From Phytopythium helicoides (lineage: Eukaryota; Oomycota; Peronosporomycetes; Pythiales; Pythiaceae): DNA of 64,000 nucleotides. This document shows, in pieces, positions 54,206 to 64,000 of the stretch; the stretch's first letter is position 1; every line of letters begins with the position of its first letter. The translations under genes were made by a program, and so were the position numbers. The notes below the pieces were generated by a model. It had not been told where the DNA came from. It worked only from the letters and a program-made list of their open reading frames with translations, and made no database searches. The stretch covers positions 656,501-720,500 of the forward strand of contig JANFNE010000009.1 in assembly GCA_024867545.1 (NCBI GenBank), written 5' to 3'.

Positions 54206-56587
54206 CACATCAGGGGCCACAAAGTGTCTGCAGGTGCGCTTAGCGTTGCCCGCAGATAGCACTGTATACTCAGGCATTGTTGCATTTTCACTGGGTTCCA
54301 TTCCCAGTCATCGTCTTTTATCGTAGGATCCCGGGCTTACCTCGGCCATACCAGCGAGCCGAAGGCGAGTGCTAGCAATAAAGCTTCGCTGCACGTATGT
54401 GTTTGTCTGATTACTCGTTCACACGCACATTGGATGATATCGTCAAGTTATGTTTGGTAGGTGATCATGCTTGCACGATCGCGCTCAGCTAGGAATCTTG
54501 ATTTTATTTGAGTTGTGGTGCCCAGCTCCACCGGTGGATAGGATTCGAAGCTACTGCACCACAATCTACTGGATCTACTTCGATGTATAGCAACAAATGG
54601 CAATCCCATGGCTTCTTGCAGAGCCGACACACGAAATACGTGGCACGCAAGCACTCAGTGAAATAACCATCCGCATGCCAGAAAGGCCAACCAACTATGC
54701 CCACAGCTCCTGGATGTAGCGGTGACCGTCCTGCAGCGACTTCAGAATCGCCGCCGCCTCCGACGACGACTTGCCACCAAACTCTTCGATGATCTGGTGC
54801 AGCACCTTGTTCACGTCGTTGCCCATCGTCGTCGCGCCACATACGTAGATGTACGCATTCTCCTTGTCGATCAACTCCCACAGACCAGCACCGTTCCGCG
54901 ACAGCAAGTGCTGCACGTACACCTTCTCTGACTGCTCGCGAGAAAATGCCAGGTGCAGCTCCGACAGCACGCCCGACGACTGGAAGCCCTCCAGCTCATC
55001 GCGGTAGATGTAGTCCTCGTCGCGACGACGGCAGCCAAAGTACAGGATGGACTTGCCCACAGTCTCGCCCGCAGCCTGCTGCGCCGCACGCTCGTGCAGG
55101 AACGCACGCATTGGCGCAATACCCGTGCCAGGACCGATCATGATGATCGGCGTCAGCGGACTCTTCGGCAGGCGGAACGTCGATGGACGCACGAAGATCC
55201 GAGCATTGGGCCACGCACGCGGCGCCTTGGCGCCCTGCTCGCCCGGACGGCTGTCGCGCTCACGCTTCTTCTTGCCGTCCTCGTGACCGTCCAGAGGCAG
55301 CAGACCCGCAGCGTACGTCGAACACACGCCCTGGAACACACGTCCGTCCTGCTTCTTGCTCTCGATCACGCTGATCGTCGCGTGCACACGCTGCGGGTTC
55401 ACAAGGCTCGACGACGAGATAGTGTAGTACCGCGGCGCAAGGAACGGGATCACGTGGATGAGCGCGCCGATCGGCACCTGCACGGACGCAAAGTGCTCCA
55501 GCACGTCGACGAACGAGCGCTCGTCGTCCAGCACCCACTGCTGGTATTCGTCCTTGCCCTCCTTCGACGACAGCCGCACCAGCTCAGCGCGCTCCTCGGC
55601 GCTCTTGGCAAAGAACGCCAGCTGCTTGAGCGGACCCTTGCGCGGCGCGCTGTTGATGCCCAGATAGCATGTCAAGATCGTCTCGATGGTGGACGGCGAC
55701 GGGAACGGCAGCTCGCCCTTTGTGTCCTCGTCCACGGGTTTGATCGACACCCACTGGTCCAGGTCGTACCCGAGTCGCTTGGCCAAGCGCTCGACGTTCG
55801 ACGCTGAGTTCTCCGGCAGGATCGCCAGGTTGTCCGCAGTCACGTACTCGACACCCGTGTCGCGCAGGTCGAACTCGACGTGCACCGTCGATCCGTTCTC
55901 CGTCGACGGACGCACCTCGCGGTTCACGACCACCTTGGCGCTCTTGGCCGTGAAGAAGTGCTTCGTCGACGCCTTCATGCGCACGTCCGACGAGACCACG
56001 GGAGTCACGGCCGGAGTGCGGATCTCCTCCACCAGGTACTCGTACTCGGGAGCAGACACGCCGTCGCCGCTCACGCCGTTGGCACCGACCGCGTCGTCCG
56101 CGTCGTCCTCGGCGCCTGCCACGAACTGCTTGCGCAGCGACTTCCACAAGTTCTCGCGCCAGTCGTCAAAGTCCTCGTCCAGCGACGCGTCGTCGTCGCC
56201 CTCGCCATAGTTGTACACGCGGTGCGCGCCGTACTTCTCCATCAGCTTGTCGACCGAGCGGCCCATGAAGTTGTAGTGCTCATACTGTCGGTTGCCGAGG
56301 CCGAACACCGTGTACCCGATGCCGGCGAACGAGTTCTCGTCCAGCTCGCCGTCTTCGTTCTTGAGGAACTTGAAGAACTCGACGGCGTTGTCGGTCGGGT
56401 CGCCCTCGCCGTACGTCGCCATCACGAACACCACGATCTTCTCCTTGTGCAGCGCGGACGCGGCGTCGTACTCCTCCAGGTCGATGGCGTGCGCCGCGAA
56501 CCCGACCTTCCTCCCCGCGTTCTTGAGCACCTCGGCGAACCCTTCGGCCGTCCCCGTCTGCGACCCGAACAGGATCGCCACCCTCCC
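53444..56587 (-). repeat. Right arm of 3144-bp near-perfect inverted repeat
   Basis: This is the mirror of 49147-52290 (coordinates sum to 105734). The differences from the left arm lie at 56435, 54986, 54950, 54944, 54929 and 53746. Confidence 0.95.
54206..54694. other. Conserved non-coding gap between Fanzor B and CPR B
   Basis: This is the mirror copy of 51040-51528, and I saw no difference between them. The hairpin lies at 54291-54307. Confidence 0.5.
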
Positions 56588-56809
56588 GCCGGGGTAGTTG
56601 GGGTCCTCATCCACGCTCATGCGGCGCTTGAGCTCAGTGTCCGCGGTCGCTCCAGCGCCAGCCGCCGCCTGCTTGTACATCTTCATCTGCTCGCCAATGC
56701 GCAGCATCTCGCTCTGCATCTTGTCCTCTTTCTTCCCCGCCGGCCGCATCCACAGCACGGCGCTCGCCAGCACGGCCAGCACCGTGCCCACCACCACGTA
56801 CGAGTCCAT
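54695..56809 (-). CDS. CPR: NADPH-cytochrome P450 reductase, copy B, 704 aa
   Basis: The frame is intact from ATG 56809. The N-terminus MDSYVVVGTVLAVLASAVLW is a single membrane anchor followed by a helical, Lys/Glu-rich linker (KMQSEMLRIGEQMKMYKQ). This is closer in style to animal and plant CPRs than that of copy A. From PNYPGGRVAILFG onward the protein is identical to copy A over about 630 residues, including the FMN, FAD and NADPH sites and the C-terminal ELWA. The in-frame codon run upstream of 56809 has no ATG. High GC at third positions and the more typical anchor suggest that this may be the ancestral gene. The 405 bp upstream reach the stop of the PPR gene and include a CCAAT box at 56975-56979. 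Confidence 0.95.
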   Translation of the reverse strand: MDSYVVVGTVLAVLASAVLWMRPAGKKEDKMQSEMLRIGEQMKMYKQAAAGAGATADTELKRRMSVDEDPNYPGGRVAILFGSQTGTAEGFAEVLKNAGRKVGFAAHAIDLEEYDAASALHKEKIVVFVMATYGEGDPTDNAVEFFKFLKNEDGELDENSFAGIGYTVFGLGNRQYEHYNFMGRSVDKLMEKYGAHRVYNYGEGDDDASLDEDFDDWRENLWKSLRKQFVAGAEDDADDAVGANGVSGDGVSAPEYEYLVEEIRTPAVTPVVSSDVRMKASTKHFFTAKSAKVVVNREVRPSTENGSTVHVEFDLRDTGVEYVTADNLAILPENSASNVERLAKRLGYDLDQWVSIKPVDEDTKGELPFPSPSTIETILTCYLGINSAPRKGPLKQLAFFAKSAEERAELVRLSSKEGKDEYQQWVLDDERSFVDVLEHFASVQVPIGALIHVIPFLAPRYYTISSSSLVNPQRVHATISVIESKKQDGRVFQGVCSTYAAGLLPLDGHEDGKKKRERDSRPGEQGAKAPRAWPNARIFVRPSTFRLPKSPLTPIIMIGPGTGIAPMRAFLHERAAQQAAGETVGKSILYFGCRRRDEDYIYRDELEGFQSSGVLSELHLAFSREQSEKVYVQHLLSRNGAGLWELIDKENAYIYVCGATTMGNDVNKVLHQIIEEFGGKSSSEAAAILKSLQDGHRYIQELWA

Positions 56810-57214
56810 GGCGCTGCGCTGGGCTTGGGCGACGCGTGGCGCGAAGAGAAATGCGGCCGACCGCTTCCCGCACTTTCTGGCGGGGGAAACCAACTGCGGT
56901 GCGTGGTGTTGGCCACGAGGTGCCGCACCATCCTTCGGCTCCCCTCCCGCTAAGGTTTAGAACAGAAGATTTCGTCCAATGAGCATGCACTTTAGTATAC
57001 TTTTGACCAACCAAAGTGGGGTAGTATACGTGAGCGGGAGATGGTCCCCGTGATGACCAAAGCAAACACTTGCGTAGATTGCGGACGGAGGGATGGCGTA
57101 CGGCGCGGCGCGAACGCGGGCGGCTTCGAAGATGATGATGGCAAGGCTTTTACTATAAACACGGCAATGAAAGTCTACCGCCCGCGGTCTGTCGGCGAGC
57201 TGCGGCCCGCGCGC
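56810..57214. promoter_or_regulatory. Promoter region of CPR copy B / 3' flank of PPR gene
   Basis: This 405-bp region has a CCAAT box (56975-56979) and an AT-rich stretch near 56985-57030. No other feature was recognised. Confidence 0.35.
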
Positions 57215-58957
57215 CTACAGAAACTTGGGCTCCTTTTCCTTGGGCGCCGCGGGTTTCAGCACGGCGCTGGTGCGGCTGTTCATGAGCTTGCGGCTCTCGC
57301 TCGTCTCCGGTAGCATCAGGTGCTCCGGCACCTCGTCGATGATGCCCGCCGCGCGCACCTTCATCCACTTGCGGAAGTTCCAGTACGGCGCGCGCTCTGG
57401 CAGCTGCAGCGCGTGCTCCAGCGCGTTGTGCCAGTCCAGGCGGCTCAGCCGCGCATTGCTCTGCATCATCTGCATCGTCAGTCGGCACGCCTCGCGAGGG
57501 TTCTTGCGCTTCTCGGCGTAGAACTGGATCAGCTCGCGGTAGCAACCCGTGCTCTTGCCCATGCGCTTGGCGTTCGCCTGCAGCATCTGCATGGCCGTGT
57601 CCACCGCCCCGCTGCGGATGTACGCTAGGATCACGTTCTGGTACGTCAGTGTGTTCCACTTGAGCCCGCGGCGCTTCATCTCGTTCGCAAAGCTCAGCAC
57701 CTTCTCTAGCTGGTTGGTCTCTAGCAACGCCGTCAGCGCCGCGTTGTGTGCGAACTCGTTCAGCTTCTCGCCGCTCTTCTTGCGCGCATTGAAAATCTCC
57801 AGCGCGAGGAGCTTCGTCTCATATTCGTCGGACTTGGCGTGGCCCATCAGCACCGCGCCGAGGTACAGCCCACGCAGCTCGGGCTGGAGCGACTCTGGCA
57901 TTGAGTTGTACACTTCAACAATGTCGTCCCAGTGCTTGCCCTTTGCACACGCGGAGAACACCGAGTTGTAGATCGTCAAGGTAGGCTGGAATCCAACCTC
58001 CTGCATCGACGACAGCACGTCGAGTGCAAGCTCCCAGCGACCAGTCTTACCGGCGCAGATCGCGAGCGAGTGGTATGTGCTCTGTGTCATATCAAGATGT
58101 CGCTGGCGGATGGCGCGCAGCACGCCGAGTGCCGACTGGGCGTCGCCAACGCGCGCGCAACTGTTGAGAATATTGTTGTAGATCACGATGGTCATTTCGA
58201 CGCGGTTCTTGAGCATGTCGTCGAAGATCTCGAGAACCAGCTCGTGCAGGCTCGACTTGAGCGCAGCCGAGAGTGCGCGCGAGTACGTGACAGTCTTGGG
58301 GACGTAGCCGTCGTTGCGCATGACCTCGAACACGCGCAGCGCGTGCGAGTACTGCTCCTGGTTGTAGCACGACGCGATCGCAGCCGAGTACGCGTGGATA
58401 CGCGGACGCACACCCTGCTTGCGCGAGTACACGAGCACCTCGAGGCACTCGGTGACCAGCTTCTTCGCGCCAAGCGTCGTGATGAGCGCGGTGGCAATGT
58501 CAGTGGTGAGTCCCTCGCCGTTCCGCTGCTTGATGCCGCTGAAGATGCCCAGCGCCACCTTGCCGCCCATGGGGTCGTGCTCTGCGGCCACGAGCGTCTC
58601 CAGCTGCTGCGTCTCGAACGCTTCGGCAGCCAGCGCCGCCTCGTCCAGCTCCTCGACCTCGTGGTGGTGGCGGTGGCGCTCGTGGTGGTCCTCTTTCCTC
58701 GCGACCGAGAAGAAGCGCCGCACCTGCGGTCGACACGACACGCAGCCCGGCGCCGCACACGCCGCATGCAGCAGCTCCCAGGAGCGCGCCGCCGTCACTG
58801 GGGACCGCGCGGGCGCCGCCACCGCCGACAGGTGCGCGGTTGCCGCGGGCAGCGCCAGGCGCGAAGCCGGATACTCGGAGCGCAGGCGCAGGCCGTCGAC
58901 CTCGCGCCACAGCGCGCCGCTGCGCTTGGCGGCCGCTGCTCCTCGGCGCACGAGCAT
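57215..58957 (-). CDS. Mitochondrial pentatricopeptide-repeat protein, 580 aa
   Basis: The frame is intact from ATG 58957; the preceding codons in frame lack an ATG. The N-terminus (MLVRRGAAAAKRSGALWREV) is Arg/Ala-rich and free of acidic residues early on, fitting a mitochondrial presequence. A His/Glu-rich patch (HHERHRHHHEVEELDE) follows near residue 95. From about residue 155 come successive 35-residue PPR units: VRPRIHAYSAAIASCYNQEQ, YVPKTVTYSRALSAALK, EMTIVIYNNILNSCARVGD, MTQSTYHSLAICAGKTGR and FQPTLTIYNSVFSACAKGKH. At least two more follow further on. PPR proteins bind single-stranded organellar RNA. The target is unknown, and no DYW or SMR domain is present. It is divergent from the USP gene. 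Confidence 0.85.
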   Translation of the reverse strand: MLVRRGAAAAKRSGALWREVDGLRLRSEYPASRLALPAATAHLSAVAAPARSPVTAARSWELLHAACAAPGCVSCRPQVRRFFSVARKEDHHERHRHHHEVEELDEAALAAEAFETQQLETLVAAEHDPMGGKVALGIFSGIKQRNGEGLTTDIATALITTLGAKKLVTECLEVLVYSRKQGVRPRIHAYSAAIASCYNQEQYSHALRVFEVMRNDGYVPKTVTYSRALSAALKSSLHELVLEIFDDMLKNRVEMTIVIYNNILNSCARVGDAQSALGVLRAIRQRHLDMTQSTYHSLAICAGKTGRWELALDVLSSMQEVGFQPTLTIYNSVFSACAKGKHWDDIVEVYNSMPESLQPELRGLYLGAVLMGHAKSDEYETKLLALEIFNARKKSGEKLNEFAHNAALTALLETNQLEKVLSFANEMKRRGLKWNTLTYQNVILAYIRSGAVDTAMQMLQANAKRMGKSTGCYRELIQFYAEKRKNPREACRLTMQMMQSNARLSRLDWHNALEHALQLPERAPYWNFRKWMKVRAAGIIDEVPEHLMLPETSESRKLMNSRTSAVLKPAAPKEKEPKFL

Positions 58958-59266
58958 GAGCCGCAAGAGGTGGTCAAGACGCTGCGAGCCGCTCGATCGC
59001 CCAGTGTTAAACTGTGGACGCTGGAGGGGGAGGGGCCGTCCGGCGACTTGGACTCAGTATGGGTAGAAAGTAGTGTACGTCACGCCAACAATGACGATTT
59101 CGCCCTAAACGAAAGTCAAATATCCCTAATATGAGGTACGACGCGGCCTTGTAGAAGCCGCGTCTACGGTACGCGCCACGTTTCCGATTGAAGAAGCCGA
59201 AAAAAAGGGAAATCTCGCAGCGAGAAAGGCGCGTCGGCGCGGGGTGCTGCGGGCCGCGGGGAGCTC
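58958..59266. promoter_or_regulatory. Divergent promoter of PPR and USP genes
   Basis: This 309-bp gap lies between the two start codons. No classical box was recognised with confidence. Confidence 0.3.
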
Positions 59267-62200
59267 ATGGGCAACGTCGTGGGCGGCGGCTACGCGTCGC
59301 CCGTGCGTGAGGCGGGCGCTTCCGCGGGCGACGAGTACGTGGCGCGGCTGTCGGACGCGGAGATCAAGCGCTACACGGAAGGATACCGGCGCATCTGCCG
59401 CTCGGAGGGCGGGGCGGGCTCTTCGGCGGGCGACAGCAGCCCGCTGGCAGTGCGGGGCAAGGCAGCGTCTCCAGCTGCGAGTGCGGGGATCCCGTCGGCC
59501 TTTTTGCCCAAGCGCGGGGGCCGGCCGGCTGTGGCGGGGGCGAACAACGCGCAGATTCCTAACGCGTCCGTTGCCGCGGGAGATGCGTCGGGAGATGCGT
59601 TGCAGCCAGGGAACGGAGGTGGCGTGGTGACCAAGAAGCTGTTCCGCAACAAGGTGCTCGGCGCGTTCACCATGATCCCGCATTCGCTGTCGGACAGGCT
59701 GTTTGAGGTGCTGGACTCGGAGCGTACCGGCGAACTGACGCTTGAGAACGTGCTGAGCGGTATCGCGTGGCTCAAGCACGGATCATACGAAGAGCAGGTG
59801 CAGCTGCTGTTCATCATTTATGACCTCGATGGAGCTGGAAAAGTCGCGCGCGACGTCCTCGATCGCTTCATGGACGTCATCTACGGCCGCAAGCGAGCTC
59901 GCCATAGAACGACAGTCATGTTCCTCGACGATATTTTTGATGGGCGACCTAGCCTTTCTCTTGAAGATTTCAGAGAAGTGGTCCAGCGAAAAGACTCGCG
60001 AGGCGATGCCTTGCTCGTGAAATGGCTCGCGTCGCTTGCTGTCAAAATTGGAAACGAAGATGACGCCGACATCCTGGCGCTGGAAAAGAAGTACAACCCC
60101 GTTGTAATTCGTCACCGGATTGCAGATGCAACACAATTTACGATTAGTGAAGTTGCAGCATTGGAGCGGCAATTCCAGCGACTTTTTGACGCTAAGAGCG
60201 GTGCGAGTGCACGGGTCCCGAGTGATCAGTTTGTTGACATCCTGAGCGAGCAGAATTTTCCCAAGTCGCTCTTGTCTCGTTTCGTGGCAGCCACAGCACT
60301 ACCTGAGGTGGTGACGTTCGACGAATTCTGTCAGTTCGTGTCCGATTTCTGTCGTGGTACTCGTGGAGCGAAGATGCGGCATTTGTTCCGGATATACAAA
60401 GATGACGACACAGGCCGCGTGCCACTCGACGCCGTTGAAGAAATAATTCATGTAGGCGCGAAGTGTGATTCAGAAGACTGGGACAGCGATATCGATTCTG
60501 AGCAACGCACACTAGATGAAGAGCAGCAGCTTTCAGAGGTACGCGAAATTGCGAGTTCTCATGACTGGGTAGCCTGCGCTGATCTAATTGTGTAACGTTG
60601 TGCACGACTTAGATCTCGGCCAGCATAACTGCAGACGAAGGCTGGGACGAAGAGAGCTTTGTTGAGTGGGCAGCCGAGGCTCGCAGCGCAGAGCGCCTTG
60701 TGCACCAACTGGCATTTGCGGCGTGCCTGCTTGTGGGAGTTAAACCTTCGTCTCCTTACTTGGAGAAGCGCATTGTCACATGGCATTGGAGGCTGGCCTC
60801 GCAGTCGATATCTGTTGGTCAGGTATGTAATGAAATGGATTGTGGTGGCAGCCATCGCGGTGTGCTAACAATGTGGAGTGAAATTGACCGTGCAGTCATG
60901 GAACCTTGTGGCGGCCGAGTGGTGGCGCAAGTGGTCAGACTATGTTGGAATGAATCCACTAGTCGGGACCCCATACGGATCGTTAGCTATTCCACAGTTG
61001 CTTCCTGGGACAAAAGTTACTCCGCCTCCTCGTAATAATGTTCGTTCGCAAGCCATTTCATTGGCGATGCATGCCGATCGCCCAGGTCCGGTGTACAATT
61101 GGACTCTACTTCGAGCAAGCGGCAGTCGTCGTCTAAAAGAGTCGCTCGTGCTCGGAAACGACTACTATGTACGTGCAGATATGACATTCTCATTGATCAG
61201 ATTGAATGTTATTTACTAATCTTGTGCGTTCACCCATTGTAAATGGTGTAGCTCGTTCCCTCGACTGTATATACTGTGCTCGTGCAATGGTATAGCGGTG
61301 GCCCTGACCTATCTCGGGTTGTCGTTACCACCGTGTCTCGTACTAGTGTACAGCAAGACAGCCATGAAAATCCAAGCGATACCGCAAGTAAAGAGAGTGT
61401 TGTTATCGAGCTTTTCCCGCTAGTGCTTCGAGTGGCGCGTGTAGAAGCCTCCACCGGCGGTGTCATCATGTCAGGCGAAGAAGTCATTCTAAGCCGACTA
61501 AGTACCCCCGACTCACTCCTGGAAGCTACGTGTCGCGCTCTTCTATTACTGAAGCTGATGGACAAAGCTCGGTTGTGGTACTTCAACGAGAGCACGCCAG
61601 GCCGAAAATTACCAGTCCGGCGGGACAACCCACAGGAGCTGTCCAAACTGACTCAAACCAGTGTATTTCTAGTAGAACTCCAAGACGAAGACGGTTCATG
61701 GCCGCTTTCACAATCGGGTGATAAGCAAGCAACAACAAAGAAGGGAGGTGGTAGCGGTCGATCGCCAGGTCGAAGCCCTTCGCAGGAAAATTATTCTTCA
61801 AGTAGCGATGAGAGTGGTGATGGCAGCGACGACAGCGATGACGATAGCGAGTATTCGCCATCAGGGCGTCGCCAAGCTGGAGCGAATGGTACGAATTCAC
61901 AACGTAAAAGGCCGCGTGAACCGCGGCCATCGCGCACATCGGAATTTTGCTCACGTGGGAACTTGGAGGTGCTCACAGCATTGGGGTCTAGTTATGCGAG
62001 CTCGGGTCACAATCAGCATCACAAGGGCAAGAACGATCTGGATGACATGAGCAATGCTGCTACAAATGGGGCACAACCCGCCTCCGATGTGGACGCAATG
62101 GCAGCTGGGGCGTCGAGTACAATTCGCAAGCGTTTTTCCAAAGACGCGTTTAAAGGCCAAGGGCTCGTTGGTCTGGACAATCTTGGTAATACTTGCTACA

Positions 62201-64000
62201 TGAGCAGCGCACTTCAGTGTTTGAGTCACACGCGATTGCTCGTTGAGTATTTCAAGAATGAAGCCTACCTGCGCGACATCAACTTGCGCAATCGGGATGG
62301 AACGAATGGAAAGCTTGTGGTTGCATTCGGAGAGCTGCTTCGTGTGCTGTGGACATCTGAAAAGAAACGTTTTTCACCCAGTGAATTCAAGCGTGTGCTT
62401 GCAAAGTGCCACCCGCAGTTTGTCGGCTCAGATCAGCATGACGCGCAAGAGCTCTTGGCGTGTTTGCTTAGCAGCTTGAGCGAAGACCTCAATCGCATTA
62501 TGACCAAGCCATACACGGAGCAACCAGATAGCAATGGTCGGAGCGACGCATTGGTTGCGAACGAGTGGTGGGAGAATCACTTGAAGCGTGAAGTGTCGGT
62601 GATTGTTGCGCTTTTTACTGGACAGTACAAAAGCCTACTTGAATGCTCAATTTGCGGGTACGAATCGGCTCGCTTTGAGCCATTTACGTTCCTCCAGCTG
62701 TCACTACCGGAAAGCAATTATCGATCGATTGTCATGACACTCATCTTCCGCACGGATCGCGTTCCCATGCGTTATTCAGTGCGAGTTAAGACCAACGCCA
62801 CGGTCAGTGCCGTCAAGCAGCAAGTCGGGGCATATTTTGCGCAGATTGCAAGCAATGAGAACGAAGGTAACGAAGAAGGTTCCTCAACGAGCACACCGGT
62901 GGAAATCGTACTTGCACGCACCTCAAATTTCCACACCATCGAAGCATTGTTGGATGATGCCTTGCCTTTGTCTCAAATACCCGAGAAGGACCAGTTATCA
63001 GCTTTCGAGCTTGATATGATGGACGACATTGTGTCGCGTGATCTACATAACTCGGGTGCGATTGAAAGCAGAGCCGTGGAAAGGGGGCAATTGTCAATTA
63101 CTGGCGGCGTACCTAAAGGCAGCAATCAAACTGACAAGGCGATGAATGGTCATTCACATAGTGAAACCAAGGATTCGGCTGTTAAAGGGAAAACTGTCGA
63201 GAATCCTGTCGACAGCGACGATGATGATGATGACACGAGTTCGATGTCTTCAGACAGCGAGGTGCTTCCGATCGGCACTTCTGTGTACGTGCGCGTCGAC
63301 AAAACCAAGGAATTGGCAGCGGCACGTGTGGTCGGCAGTAGTGTTGCCAATGGTACCATCAACGTTGCGTATCCATCGGGTGTGCGTCGCTACCATATTC
63401 CATTGTCCAAGGTGATTGAGCGACGACAAAATGAAGCATACATCTACCTCGTCCACCGTCGCGTGGAACGGTCAACCAACAGCTTCACGAATGCACATAT
63501 AACCCGGCTGTTTGGCGCTCCACTCGTGCTACGCATATCCCTTCGAAAGACCACGGCGTACAACCTGTATATGCTAGTTTGGAATCGACTTCGGCGCATT
63601 TTCAACTGGAAAGAGCCCCCATCGCCGATTGACAGGGCGTCGCTATCCTTGCCAGACGAGCTGGAGGAAGAGGGTCGATTCCGAACTGATACGTCTTGTT
63701 TGGCACTCGGCCGCCATTTGGCATCCACCAAATTTGGCTTCTGCCTGCGTATGGTGACTTCCCACGGTATTGGTTGCTCGAGGTGCGAGTGGATCGACGG
63801 CTGCCTTGGTTGCTTAATCGTTCCGTTGAGTGACACACCCGTCGAGCTGGCTGCTGAGGAAACTATTGCCATCGACTGGGATATCCGTACGCTCAAGGAA
63901 GAATACGATCCCATTCAGGCCAGCAAACTCGAGTTTGACGAGTCGGTGCTCGCCAACCGGAAACAGGACAACATGCCACTGAACCTGGACCACTGTCTTG
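59267..64000 (+). CDS. USP32-like EF-hand/DUSP ubiquitin-specific protease (5' part)
   Basis: Exons 59267-60538, 60613-60822, 60896-61168 and 61252-64000 are all phase 0, and the gene runs off the right edge. The protein starts MGNVVGGG, a likely N-myristoylation signal, then RLSDAEIKRYTEGYRRIC and EF-hand-like helices (LFIIYDLDGAGKVARDVL, LFRIYKDDDTGRVPLDAV). A DUSP domain follows (WNLVAAEWWRKWSDYVG, NWTLLRASGSRRLK). After an acidic Ser-rich linker comes the protease domain: GLVGLDNLGNTCYMSSALQC with the catalytic Cys, then GSDQHDAQELLACLLSSLSEDLNR, then zinc-type CSICG. The order matches animal USP32 with its calcium-binding N-terminus. The catalytic His box lies beyond the window. A long acidic Ser insert (DDDDDTSSMSSDSE) interrupts the catalytic domain near 63220. 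Confidence 0.9.

Noticed and set aside
1..64000. CRISPR array, rRNA or tRNA genes
   Set aside because: No regularly spaced direct repeats and no recognisable rRNA or tRNA were seen on reading; a dedicated tRNA scan was not possible.

Overview
The window looks like a gene-dense nuclear contig from a flagellate oomycete-type stramenopile. The grounds are near-continuous coding on both strands, introns of about 50-90 nt with GT-AG ends, a probable outer-dynein-arm docking gene, and Fanzor and pogo-type elements. The lineage call is an inference, because no rRNA or other marker is present. I rebuilt most multi-exon genes by requiring GT-AG introns and an unbroken frame, and the summed exon lengths come out as whole codons.

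Layout. 1-3009 (-) is the 5' part of INTS1, an Integrator subunit. 3101-7960 (-) is a 1619-aa armadillo-repeat protein. 8196-8888 (+) is an unknown protein, and 8933-10291 (-) is a PH-like-fold unknown. 10540-11113 (+) is a small multi-pass membrane protein. 11456-16316 is an accessory island holding a broken RNase H fragment of a retroelement, a broken giant-virus-type endonuclease, a cupin/JmjC-like frame and an apparently complete pogo-type DNA transposon with terminal repeats. 16549-17180 (+) is a FAM210/DUF1279 mitochondrial protein. 17560-20598 (+) is a nine-exon Pro/Gly-rich C2/six-EF-hand protein. 20780-21118 (+) is a small FN3 protein ending in a CaaX box.

21185-26713 (-) is eIF4G in 13 exons, divergent from 26938-29030 (+), the tRNA m2,2G26 methyltransferase TRM1. 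29131-31406 (-) is a probable outer-dynein-arm docking coiled-coil protein. 32226-34371 (+) is a SIRT1-type sirtuin. 34577-37437 (-) is POP1 of RNase P/MRP. 37545-44525 (-) is a very large alpha-solenoid-like protein, divergent from 44805-48182 (+), a coiled-coil protein.

48919-56809 holds the most unusual structure. Two NADPH-cytochrome P450 reductase (CPR) genes converge on two inverted Fanzor (eukaryotic TnpB-like RNA-guided nuclease) copies. The arms, 49147-52290 and 53444-56587, form a 3144-bp inverted repeat with no indel and only six differences that I found, all synonymous. The outer N-termini of the two CPRs are unrelated in sequence, and the two Fanzor N-terminal regions in the spacer have diverged or decayed. 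This pattern suggests arm-to-arm gene conversion.

57215-58957 (-) is a mitochondrial PPR protein. 59267-64000 (+) is the 5' part of a USP32-like EF-hand/DUSP/ubiquitin protease that runs off the right edge.

Most genes are conserved housekeeping functions: RNA processing, translation, tRNA modification, proteostasis and flagellar assembly. The accessory biology is confined to 11456-16316 and 49147-56587.
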